A stretch of 12,662 nt of DNA, from NCBI GenBank assembly GCA_913020235.1, contig CAJWBT010000029.1:1-12662 (forward strand), in the 5' to 3' direction. The stretch comes from an uncultured Chloroflexota bacterium (GTDB taxonomy: Bacteria; Chloroflexota; Dehalococcoidia; UBA3495). Made by a program: the position numbers and the translations under genes. Shown in pieces: positions 6,953-12,662 of the stretch (positions are counted from its first letter, which is position 1; each line of letters opens with the position of its first letter). Below the pieces are notes generated by a model. The model ran no database searches and was not told where the DNA came from. It saw only the letters and a program-made list of their open reading frames with translations.

Positions 6953-8743
6953 ATGTCGAGGACAATAAGGGTTGTGCTGATCCAACCGGCCTCTGCGGGT
7001 GGGAATTTCGAGTACATCGCCATCCCTCGCCAGGGAATGTTGTTTCTCTCGGGTGCTTTGGCCCAATGGAAGGGACCGTTCCATTACGAGCGGGAGATCT
7101 GGTTTGAGGACCGCTCCGGCTTGCTGAACCCCGACAAAGACCTCGACGGCGTAGACATCCTTATGGTAACGGCGCTGATAAACGAGGCCCCTCGGGGTTA
7201 TCAGCTCGCCCGGCAGGCCAAGGAGCATCACCCCCAACTGATCACCATCGGGGGAGGACCCCAGATGGGACCTCTCTCTGAGGAAGCCTTCGACTACGGC
7301 CACTTTGACGTGGTGGTCCAGCGGGAAGGCGAGGACATCATCGGCCAACTCTGCGACGTGTTGGTGACCTACCGGGGCCCCGAGCGAGACCACTACCTGA
7401 ACAAGATTCCCGGTATCAGCTACCGGCGTGATGGGCACATCGTCCAGACCCGCCGCAAGGGGTTGGTCTCTCCGGACTTTGTGGAACTCCCCGATTTCCG
7501 CTCGATCAAGGACCTGACGCCCTCCAACCCCATGGCTGGAGGGGTGATCGAGACCGTCCGGGGATGCACCGAGAATTGCACCTATTGCCAGGTAATCCAA
7601 CAGTTCCTGGGATATCGTCTGGTTTCCCGGGAAACAGAGATCAAGCGGCTGCACCAGTTGCGGCAGATGGCGGAAGACGGCCTGATTCACTCGTCGCGCA
7701 ACGGGGTGTTCCAGGTTTTCATTTCCGATGACCTGCACCCGCCCCCCCTCCGGGCCACCAAGTTCCGCGATGAGCGGCTGGCCAGGCTCAAGGGATGGAA
7801 GGACCACACTGATGGCATTTACCTGATATGCCAGGCTCGGGCGGAGATTGGCCAAGACCCGGAGCTGGCCCACGCGATGTACGACGCCAACATCAAGATG
7901 GTCTACGTCGGAGTGGAGTCGGCCAACGCCGAAGCGTTGAAGCTGCTCAGAAAACGGCAGGAGCCGGGCCAGGTGAACAAAGATCTGATTGAAATGAACC
8001 GGGTGGGTTTCGGGGTAGTGGCGATGACCATCATCGGCCTGCCGTACGACACCGAATCCAGCATCATGGAGTTCGCTGATTGGGTGACGGGTATCAGCAA
8101 GTATCAGACCGCGAACTTCCTTACGCCGCTGCCGGCTACGTCCAATTGGGACGACCTGACGCCGCTGAGCGTGAACGGTGACATCCTCCAAGAGGGTGAG
8201 ATGCGGCCTTACCACCTGTATACCGGCCGCCAACTGGTCCACCACGACGAACGATGGTCGATGCAGGAGAGCCGGGAGTTGTTCGACCGGTTCTCGTCCA
8301 AGCTGACCTCGGTGGACGACCTGTACCGCCGGGTATTCCGGATGCTCCGGACCTACCGGCTTCGCCTGGCCGCCACCAGCCGCGAATTGGGCGACACCAT
8401 CACCGCCCGCATCACCGAGGCCACCGAGGCTCTCCGCGGCTGGGCCGACCCCGTGTCTATCACCGGCAAGGAATTCGGCGAGAATATCTCCCAGCGGGTG
8501 GGGGAGTTGGTGGAGACGCTACGCGCCGTTTCACAGCCCCTGGCCAACGCCCGGCGCGAGGTGGCGGAGACAGTTGGCGCCCGGGTCAATGAGTTGAACG
8601 ACTCGCTGAAGATTCTGTCGGCCCCCCCCGCGGGCGGGGGAAGCGAGCTGGCCAAGAACATCTCCAGGCGGATCACCGAGCTAACCGAAATGCTGAACCG
8701 GGTGTTGCTGGACTCGCCGAAAAAGGGCACCCTCCGGGAGTGA
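6953..8743 (+). CDS. B12-binding-domain radical SAM protein with four C-terminal 29-residue helical repeats
   Basis: 596 residues from ATG 6953, which follows AGGAG (6943-6947) by 5 nt; GTG 6947 two codons earlier is an alternative. Residues about 4-155 look like a cobalamin-binding Rossmann domain (VDILMVTAL, then TIGGGPQMGPL and VVQREGED), with no obvious DxHxxG motif, so base-off binding is unproven. The radical SAM core starts with the CxxxCxxC cluster motif, Cys205, 209 and 212 in VRGCTENCTYCQ. It continues with FISDDLHPPP (256-265) and VYVGVESANAEAL (317-329), the usual order for this class. After about residue 470 the protein departs from simple family members: residues 477-592 are four tandem 29-residue repeats. 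Such enzymes catalyse radical methylations or rearrangements; the substrate is unknown. No signal peptide is seen. The next gene is fabF, so a lipid role is conceivable but weakly supported. Confidence 0.85.
   Translation: MSRTIRVVLIQPASAGGNFEYIAIPRQGMLFLSGALAQWKGPFHYEREIWFEDRSGLLNPDKDLDGVDILMVTALINEAPRGYQLARQAKEHHPQLITIGGGPQMGPLSEEAFDYGHFDVVVQREGEDIIGQLCDVLVTYRGPERDHYLNKIPGISYRRDGHIVQTRRKGLVSPDFVELPDFRSIKDLTPSNPMAGGVIETVRGCTENCTYCQVIQQFLGYRLVSRETEIKRLHQLRQMAEDGLIHSSRNGVFQVFISDDLHPPPLRATKFRDERLARLKGWKDHTDGIYLICQARAEIGQDPELAHAMYDANIKMVYVGVESANAEALKLLRKRQEPGQVNKDLIEMNRVGFGVVAMTIIGLPYDTESSIMEFADWVTGISKYQTANFLTPLPATSNWDDLTPLSVNGDILQEGEMRPYHLYTGRQLVHHDERWSMQESRELFDRFSSKLTSVDDLYRRVFRMLRTYRLRLAATSRELGDTITARITEATEALRGWADPVSITGKEFGENISQRVGELVETLRAVSQPLANARREVAETVGARVNELNDSLKILSAPPAGGGSELAKNISRRITELTEMLNRVLLDSPKKGTLRE
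8381..8728 (+). repeat. Four in-frame 87-bp (29-residue) protein repeats
   Basis: Units at 8381-8467, 8468-8554, 8555-8641 and 8642-8728 encode exactly 29 residues each and end five codons (stop included) before the gene ends. Position 2 is Glu in all four, position 3 is hydrophobic, position 7 is Ile or Val, position 10 is Arg, position 11 is Ile or Val, position 13 is Glu, position 16 is Glu or Asp and position 18 is Leu. Position 24 is Pro in the first three. Each unit reads as an amphipathic helix of about 20 residues followed by a Pro/Gly turn. DNA identity between units is low, so the duplications are old and the protein pattern is kept by selection. Confidence 0.8.
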
Positions 8744-8840
8744 GCGCACCTGTCCGGTCATGTGCTCCTGGACGGCCGTCGCGGCCCGCTTCGGGGGTCT
8801 GTAGCGGCCCATCCTCGTGTAACTTCGTCGCCAACGGTGT

Positions 8841-10109
8841 ATGCTGCTGACAACTCAGATGCGCCAAAACCACCGAGTTTTTGTCACCGGCGTCGGCGTA
8901 ATCAGCCCCTTGGGGCTGGACGCCGCGTCTACCTGGGCTGCGCTGGTCCAGGGCAAGTCCGGAGTCGACTACATCACCGCCTTCGACACCGAAGGTTTCG
9001 ATACCCGAATCGCCGCCGAGGTCAAAGGTTTCGACCCTGAAGACCACTTGGACCGGAAATCGGCCCGGCGCATGGACCGCTTTGCCCAGTTTGCCGTAGC
9101 GGCAGCCCAGGAGGCCTGCCGGCACGCCCAGTTGGACCCGAGGGCCGACCCTTACCGGGTAGGCGTCATCATCGGAAGCGGCATCGGCGGGATCATCACC
9201 CTCTCGCAGCAATTCGAGGTTCTGAGCCAGCGAGGCCCAAGGCGGGTCAACCCCTTCCTCGTTCCTATGATGCTGGCGGACATGGCCTCGGCCCAGGTCT
9301 CGATGGCCACGGGGGCTATGGGGGCCAACTACTGTCTGGTCTCTTCGTGTTCCAGTGGGGCCGACGCTCTTGGACAGGGGTGGGACATGATCCGGCGGGG
9401 CCAGGAGGACGTGGTGCTGGCCGGCGGCAGCGAAGCTCCACTCATTCCTATCGCGGTCGCCGGGTTCAACGCTTTGCGGGCCCTGTCTCGCCTCAACGAT
9501 GACCCCAAAGGGGCCAGCCGGCCTTTCGATCTACAGCGAGACGGCTTTGTCATGGGCGAAGGCGCCGCCGTTCTGGTGCTGGAAAGCCAGGAGAGCGCCG
9601 AGCGGCGGGGTGTGCCGCTTCTGGCGGAGGTGCGGGGTTATGCAGCCACCTCCGACTCCCACCACTTGACCGAACCGGGGCCTACCGGGAAAAGCGCCGC
9701 CAAGGCCATGGGTTTGGCGTTGGAAGCCGCCGGCATCGGCCCGCCGCAGGTAGACTACCTCAACGCCCATGGTACGTCTACTCCTCTCAACGACCATCAC
9801 GAGACCGTGGCCATCAAGCTTGCTCTGGGGGAGGAGGCCTACCGCGTTCCGATTAGCTCCACCAAATCCATGACCGGCCACTTGCTGGGTTCAGGTGGGG
9901 CGATGGAGGCGTTTTTTTGTTTGCAGGCTGTACGACACGGCATCATCCCGCCGACCATCAACCTGGAGAACCCGGACCCGGAGTGCGACCTAGACTACAC
10001 GCCAAACCACTCCAGGTCCGCCAAGGTTGACGTTGCGATGAGCAACTCGTTCGGATTCGGTGGGCATAACTCGGTGCTGGTCTTCGCCAATCCCGAACTA
10101 GACGATTGA
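8841..10109 (+). CDS. fabF: 3-oxoacyl-[acyl-carrier-protein] synthase II (FabF type)
   Basis: A predicted 422-residue cytoplasmic condensing enzyme of fatty-acid elongation: it joins malonyl-ACP to an acyl-enzyme. The Cys-His-His triad is complete and correctly spaced: Cys170 in SSCSSGADALG, His310 in NAHGTSTPLND and His347 in KSMTGHLLGSGG. The intervals of 140 and 37 residues equal those of E. coli FabF (163, 303, 340). Lys342 and the GFGGHN glycine loop (405-410) are also present. The N-terminus, HRVFVTGVGVISPLG, is standard. ATG 8859 (six codons on) would give an N-terminus closer to that of E. coli FabF; neither start has a clear ribosome binding site. No acyl carrier protein or other fab gene is in the window. 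The stop overlaps the ribosome binding site of recJ. A KS from a polyketide system is unlikely because it is a lone gene with classical FabF features. Confidence 0.92.
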   Translation: MLLTTQMRQNHRVFVTGVGVISPLGLDAASTWAALVQGKSGVDYITAFDTEGFDTRIAAEVKGFDPEDHLDRKSARRMDRFAQFAVAAAQEACRHAQLDPRADPYRVGVIIGSGIGGIITLSQQFEVLSQRGPRRVNPFLVPMMLADMASAQVSMATGAMGANYCLVSSCSSGADALGQGWDMIRRGQEDVVLAGGSEAPLIPIAVAGFNALRALSRLNDDPKGASRPFDLQRDGFVMGEGAAVLVLESQESAERRGVPLLAEVRGYAATSDSHHLTEPGPTGKSAAKAMGLALEAAGIGPPQVDYLNAHGTSTPLNDHHETVAIKLALGEEAYRVPISSTKSMTGHLLGSGGAMEAFFCLQAVRHGIIPPTINLENPDPECDLDYTPNHSRSAKVDVAMSNSFGFGGHNSVLVFANPELDD

Positions 10110-10111
10110 GG
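10108..10111 (+). promoter_or_regulatory. recJ ribosome binding site overlapping the fabF stop codon
   Basis: GAGG (10108-10111) shares bases with the fabF TGA (10107-10109) and lies 9 nt before the recJ ATG at 10121. This favours 10121 over the in-frame TTG at 10106 and suggests translational coupling of the two genes. Confidence 0.6.
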
Positions 10112-10120
10112 TGCCGGCTC

Positions 10121-11815
10121 ATGGAGGGAGGAGCCAAGCGGTGGCATCTGCCGCCACCGGTGGAAGACCGCGGGTTGCCACGGGACCTGCCTCCGCCCAT
10201 GGCAAAGGTGCTGCTGACACGGGGCATAGACACCGCCGAGAAACTGCGCCTTTTCCTTGAGCCGCCCCAACGGCTGCCCTACGACCCCCTTCGTTTGGCG
10301 GGCATGGACCGGGCGGTGCAGCGGCTGCACCGGGCAATCAACCGGGCGGAGCGAGTGGGTGTCTTCGGCGACTTCGACGTTGACGGGGTAACCGGCTCGG
10401 CCATCGTGGCCGAGGGCCTGGAACCCCTGGGCGTCCCGGTCGTGCCCTACTTGCCTCATCGCACGGAAGAGGGCCACGGCTTGTCCACGCCCGCGGTCGA
10501 TCACCTCGTCGCCCAGGGAGTAAGCCTCATCATCACCGTCGATTGTGGTGTGACCGCCTGTGACGAGGTGGCCTACGCCAACCGGCTGGGGATCGACGTC
10601 ATCATCACCGACCACCACCTCCCTCAATCGGGTTTGCCCGATGCCACCGCCATCATCGATCCCGTGCTTCCGGGCGGCAGCTACCCGTTCCACGACCTTT
10701 GCGGCGCAGGCCTGGCGTTCAAGCTGGTCCAGGGAATCTACGAGTTCCACGGGCAACCCTGGGCCAAGCAGCTGTTGGAGCTGGCCGCCCTGGGGACCAT
10801 CGCCGACCAGGTGTCGATGGTGGACGAAAACCGGTACCTGGTTCAGCAGGGCCTGGCGGGTCTGGCGCAGACCCAGCGGCCGGGTCTACAGGCCCTGTAC
10901 CGCCTTGCCGGTGTTGACACCGCCTGGCTCGACGCCGAGGCACTGGCCTTCCAGGTCATCCCTCGCCTCAACTCCGCGGGCCGGATGAGCCACGCTCTGG
11001 ACAGCTACCGGTTGCTCACGACCACCTCTTCCGAGGAGGCCGGCGCCCTCGCCGACCGGCTGGAAAGCCTGAACCTGGACCGCCGGGAGCTGACCGAGCG
11101 GGCGGTGGCGATGGCCCGTGAAGAGGTCAGGAACCAGTCCGCATCCGGCGAGCTGCCGGCCATTCTGCTGGTCGCGGGCCAGGGCATTACCCGGGGGGTC
11201 GCGGGCCTGGTGGCGGGGAGGTTGGCGGACACGTTCCATCGCCCGGCGGTGGCCATGGCCGCAGAGGACGGCTATTTGGTGGGCAGCGGGCGAAGCATAC
11301 CGGAGTTCGACCTTTTCAAAGCTTTCACCGGCTGCCAGGACCTGTTCGTACGCTTCGGGGGCCACTCCCAGGCAGCGGGTTTCACCCTGGCCACGGAGAA
11401 GCTGCCGCTGCTGCGAGAGAGGCTGACCGCCGCCGCCGATACGGCATTGGGTTCTCGAGACCTGAGCCCCACCCTGGACATCGACGCCGAAATCGGGCTG
11501 GCCGAATTGACCGGCGACCTTGTCCACTGGCTTTCCATCCTGAAACCCTTCGGCCCCTCCAACCGTCAGCCGGTGTTCTTGACTCGCCGGACCCACGTGC
11601 TGGAGGCCCGCTACATGGGAAAGACGGGGCAGCATCTACGGTTCAAGCTGCGGGAAGGCAATGATGAGTGGCCCGCGGTGGCCTTCAACCAGGCCGAACG
11701 GTGGGTGTCCGGGACACCCTACGTGGACTTGGTCTACTCCGTCACCATCGACCGCTGGCGGGGTATGGAGAGGCTGACCTTGAGGGTGCAGGACTTCCGG
11801 CCCGTGGTCGGGTAG
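10121..11815 (+). CDS. recJ: Single-stranded-DNA-specific exonuclease RecJ
   Basis: 564 residues, a typical RecJ length. RecJ is a 5'-3' exonuclease on single-stranded DNA used in recombination and in base-excision and mismatch repair. All DHH-family metal motifs are visible: GDFDVDG (83-89), VDCG (140-143), TDHH (163-166) and TIADQVSM (226-233) with Asp229. RLNSAGRM (282-289) follows. The DHHA1 domain has GGHSQAAG (413-420). The last 100 residues fit the RecJ OB-fold domain. The only mild variation is Phe in place of the more usual Tyr of motif I (DFDVDG for DYDVDG). It follows fabF with overlapping signals, so both are probably on one message; the pairing has no obvious biochemical logic. 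The gene ends before a convergent intergenic region. Confidence 0.93.
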   Translation: MEGGAKRWHLPPPVEDRGLPRDLPPPMAKVLLTRGIDTAEKLRLFLEPPQRLPYDPLRLAGMDRAVQRLHRAINRAERVGVFGDFDVDGVTGSAIVAEGLEPLGVPVVPYLPHRTEEGHGLSTPAVDHLVAQGVSLIITVDCGVTACDEVAYANRLGIDVIITDHHLPQSGLPDATAIIDPVLPGGSYPFHDLCGAGLAFKLVQGIYEFHGQPWAKQLLELAALGTIADQVSMVDENRYLVQQGLAGLAQTQRPGLQALYRLAGVDTAWLDAEALAFQVIPRLNSAGRMSHALDSYRLLTTTSSEEAGALADRLESLNLDRRELTERAVAMAREEVRNQSASGELPAILLVAGQGITRGVAGLVAGRLADTFHRPAVAMAAEDGYLVGSGRSIPEFDLFKAFTGCQDLFVRFGGHSQAAGFTLATEKLPLLRERLTAAADTALGSRDLSPTLDIDAEIGLAELTGDLVHWLSILKPFGPSNRQPVFLTRRTHVLEARYMGKTGQHLRFKLREGNDEWPAVAFNQAERWVSGTPYVDLVYSVTIDRWRGMERLTLRVQDFRPVVG

Positions 11816-11830
11816 CAGGTTGCCCGCCCT

Positions 11831-11867
11831 CGGCTCGTGAGAGCCGGCCCCGCACCCGCTGCCGGCT
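11831..11867 (+). terminator. Candidate recJ terminator: two mutually exclusive hairpins, no U-tract
   Basis: CGGCTC-GTGA-GAGCCG (11831-11846) is a perfect 6-bp stem closed by a GNRA-type tetraloop. AGCCGGC (11842-11848) pairs perfectly with GCCGGCT (11861-11867) across a 12-nt loop. The two share bases 11842-11846, so only one can form at a time. They start 16 bp after the recJ stop. Without a run of U's they would end transcription poorly, if at all; they may instead protect the 3' end. Confidence 0.35.
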
Positions 11868-12004
11868 TCCTCGGTATTACAATCTCCGGTACGTGCTAGC
11901 CCACGGACATCGCATCAAGAATGGCGTGCCCGGAGGCCTTTCCTGGGGACCATATCAAGGCTTGCGCTTCTCCGCTAAGGCAGACGGGGGATTGCTCCAA
12001 GTAT

Positions 12005-12102
12005 GTCATGCTGAGCCAGCCGACGCGGCGAAGCATCCGGGACGGTGAGTCTCCTCCGTCTCACGAGATCCCTCGCCCTTCCCAAGAAAGACTCGGGATG
12101 AC
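12005..12102. repeat. 98-bp inverted-repeat element (MITE- or REP-like)
   Basis: The element begins GTCATGCTGAG and ends CTCGGGATGAC; the reverse complement of the end is GTCATCCCGAG, so the 11-bp terminal arms match at 9 of 11 places. The interior has GCGAAGCATC on the left and GAGATCCCTCG on the right, and a central GTGAG/CTCAC pair (12045-12049, 12060-12064). I recall the pattern GTCAT-CTGAG-CGAAG...GAGATC-TTCG-GATGAC as a very common dispersed intergenic repeat in many bacterial phyla, including Chloroflexota; that is memory, not a search. It encodes no protein. It may serve as a bidirectional terminator for the convergent recJ and lgt transcripts. Confidence 0.65.
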
Positions 12103-12120
12103 GGGTTGGCGCGGCGAACG

Positions 12121-12662
12121 CTAGGGGCTCAGACTCCCTGCTGCGGGCTTGACCAGTTTGGCCTTGTATACCAGCAGGGGAATCGTGACCAGCATCACAA
12201 TGAGCGCTATGACCTGGGCCTCGTTCAGCGCCCCGAAGTACTCGTTGAACTCCACCCTCAGGAAGCTGATGAAGAACCGTCCGATGGAGTAACACGCCAG
12301 ATACAGAGTGAAAAACATTCCATGGGGCCGCAACCGGTTGCGCAGCGGCCAGAGAATCGCCAGCAACGCCAGGTCGAACAGCAGCTCGTAGCCCACCGCG
12401 GGGTGGACCGGCGCCGTGCTGCAGACCAGGCCAGGGCTATCGGCATGAGTGTAAACGATGCCCCACGGCAAATCCGTTTGAGTGGCGCAATGCTCTCCGT
12501 TGATGACGTCGCCGACCCTACCAATGGCCTGGGCAAGGAGCAGAGCCGGGGCCGTGAGGTCGGCCAGGCGGCCAACACCCGGCAGGGGCGCTTCGTTGGG
12601 CGCCCCCAGGAACCGGAAATACCGGCCCCACATGGAGATGTACCAGGCGGAGTTGCGGATAA
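12121..12662 (-). CDS. lgt: Prolipoprotein diacylglyceryl transferase (Lgt), C-terminal part, divergent
   Basis: The frame on the - strand ends at TAG (12121-12123) and stays open to the right edge, so about 179 C-terminal residues of a normally 260-290 residue membrane protein are visible. Lgt moves diacylglycerol from phosphatidylglycerol to the lipobox cysteine of prolipoproteins in the cell membrane. Numbering from the Met at 12633, recognisable parts are RLADLTAPALLLAQAIGRVG (22-41), the core INGEH (44-48), TDLPWGI (53-59), HPAVGYE (77-83), and the last helices with YLACYSIGRFFISFLR (111-126). Compared with E. coli Lgt as I remember it, Asn146 is Asp42, Gly154 is Ala50 and Glu243 is Ser123, while Arg143 (39), Glu151 (47) and Arg239 (119) are kept. 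It is likely a diverged orthologue; a relative with a changed role is possible. The ATG at 12633 is unlikely to be the true start. Confidence 0.8.
   Translation of the reverse strand, partial: IRNSAWYISMWGRYFRFLGAPNEAPLPGVGRLADLTAPALLLAQAIGRVGDVINGEHCATQTDLPWGIVYTHADSPGLVCSTAPVHPAVGYELLFDLALLAILWPLRNRLRPHGMFFTLYLACYSIGRFFISFLRVEFNEYFGALNEAQVIALIVMLVTIPLLVYKAKLVKPAAGSLSP

Larger units (their letters stand above)
11816..12120. other. 305-bp convergent intergenic region between recJ and lgt
   Basis: No gene is supported here; the two short frames that cross it lack ribosome binding sites and family features. The region carries two overlapping hairpins just after recJ (11831-11867) and a 98-bp inverted-repeat element (12005-12102) just beyond the end of lgt. 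The 140 bp between them look like ordinary non-coding sequence. Because the flanking genes point toward each other, both transcripts must end in this space. Confidence 0.6.

Noticed and set aside
6785..8245. Long antisense open frame (486 codons) opposite the radical SAM gene
   Set aside because: It covers the radical SAM core whose motifs are intact on the + strand, and its translation shows no family features.
11921..12124. Short + strand frame running through the recJ-lgt gap
   Set aside because: No ribosome binding site; most of it lies in the inverted-repeat element, so it is non-coding.
1..12662. CRISPR array, tRNA, rRNA, transposase or defence system
   Set aside because: No regularly spaced direct repeats, no tRNA-like cloverleaf signatures, and no transposase, nuclease-effector or phage-type protein were seen on reading both strands.

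Overview
The window is GC-rich, gene-dense bacterial DNA. It holds nine protein genes, seven complete and two cut by the window edges. All but the last lie on the + strand. No rRNA, tRNA, CRISPR array, transposase or phage gene is visible. An F420-type luciferase-like oxidoreductase, a B12-binding radical SAM enzyme and two small inverted-repeat elements would fit an uncultured Chloroflexota-like lineage (Dehalococcoidia/SAR202 type). That placement is inference from gene content and style, not a phylogenetic result.

Region 1 (about 1-6626) begins with the membrane-anchored tail of an unknown protein and a 48-bp C/G-rich palindrome. Then come five co-directional genes that look catabolic: a metallo-beta-lactamase-fold hydrolase, a fusion of an M14-peptidase-like domain to a GH105/GH88-like unsaturated-uronyl hydrolase, an iron-alcohol-dehydrogenase/maleylacetate-reductase family protein, an MFS transporter, and an LLM-class flavin/F420 oxidoreductase. 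The hydrolase-to-transporter genes are closely spaced (30, 152 and 10 bp gaps) and may be one operon. The LLM gene follows a 190-bp gap and may have its own promoter. In two of these proteins the fold is recognisable but the usual metal ligands are missing: all three zinc positions of the M14-like domain, and three of four metal positions of the dehydrogenase.

Region 2 (6627-8743) is a 326-bp leader with a consensus -10 box and a GC-rich hairpin. It precedes a B12-binding radical SAM protein. The C-terminus of that protein is four tandem helical repeats of exactly 29 residues, which I regard as the most distinctive feature of the window.

Region 3 (8841-12662) is housekeeping: fabF (fatty-acid elongation) and recJ (single-strand DNA exonuclease), translationally coupled. 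A 305-bp convergent intergenic region follows, holding alternative hairpins and a 98-bp inverted-repeat element. Last, on the - strand, is the C-terminal part of a divergent lgt (lipoprotein diacylglyceryl transferase), cut by the right edge. I do not see a defence system or a clearly new multi-gene system. The novelty here is in protein architecture and in small non-coding elements.
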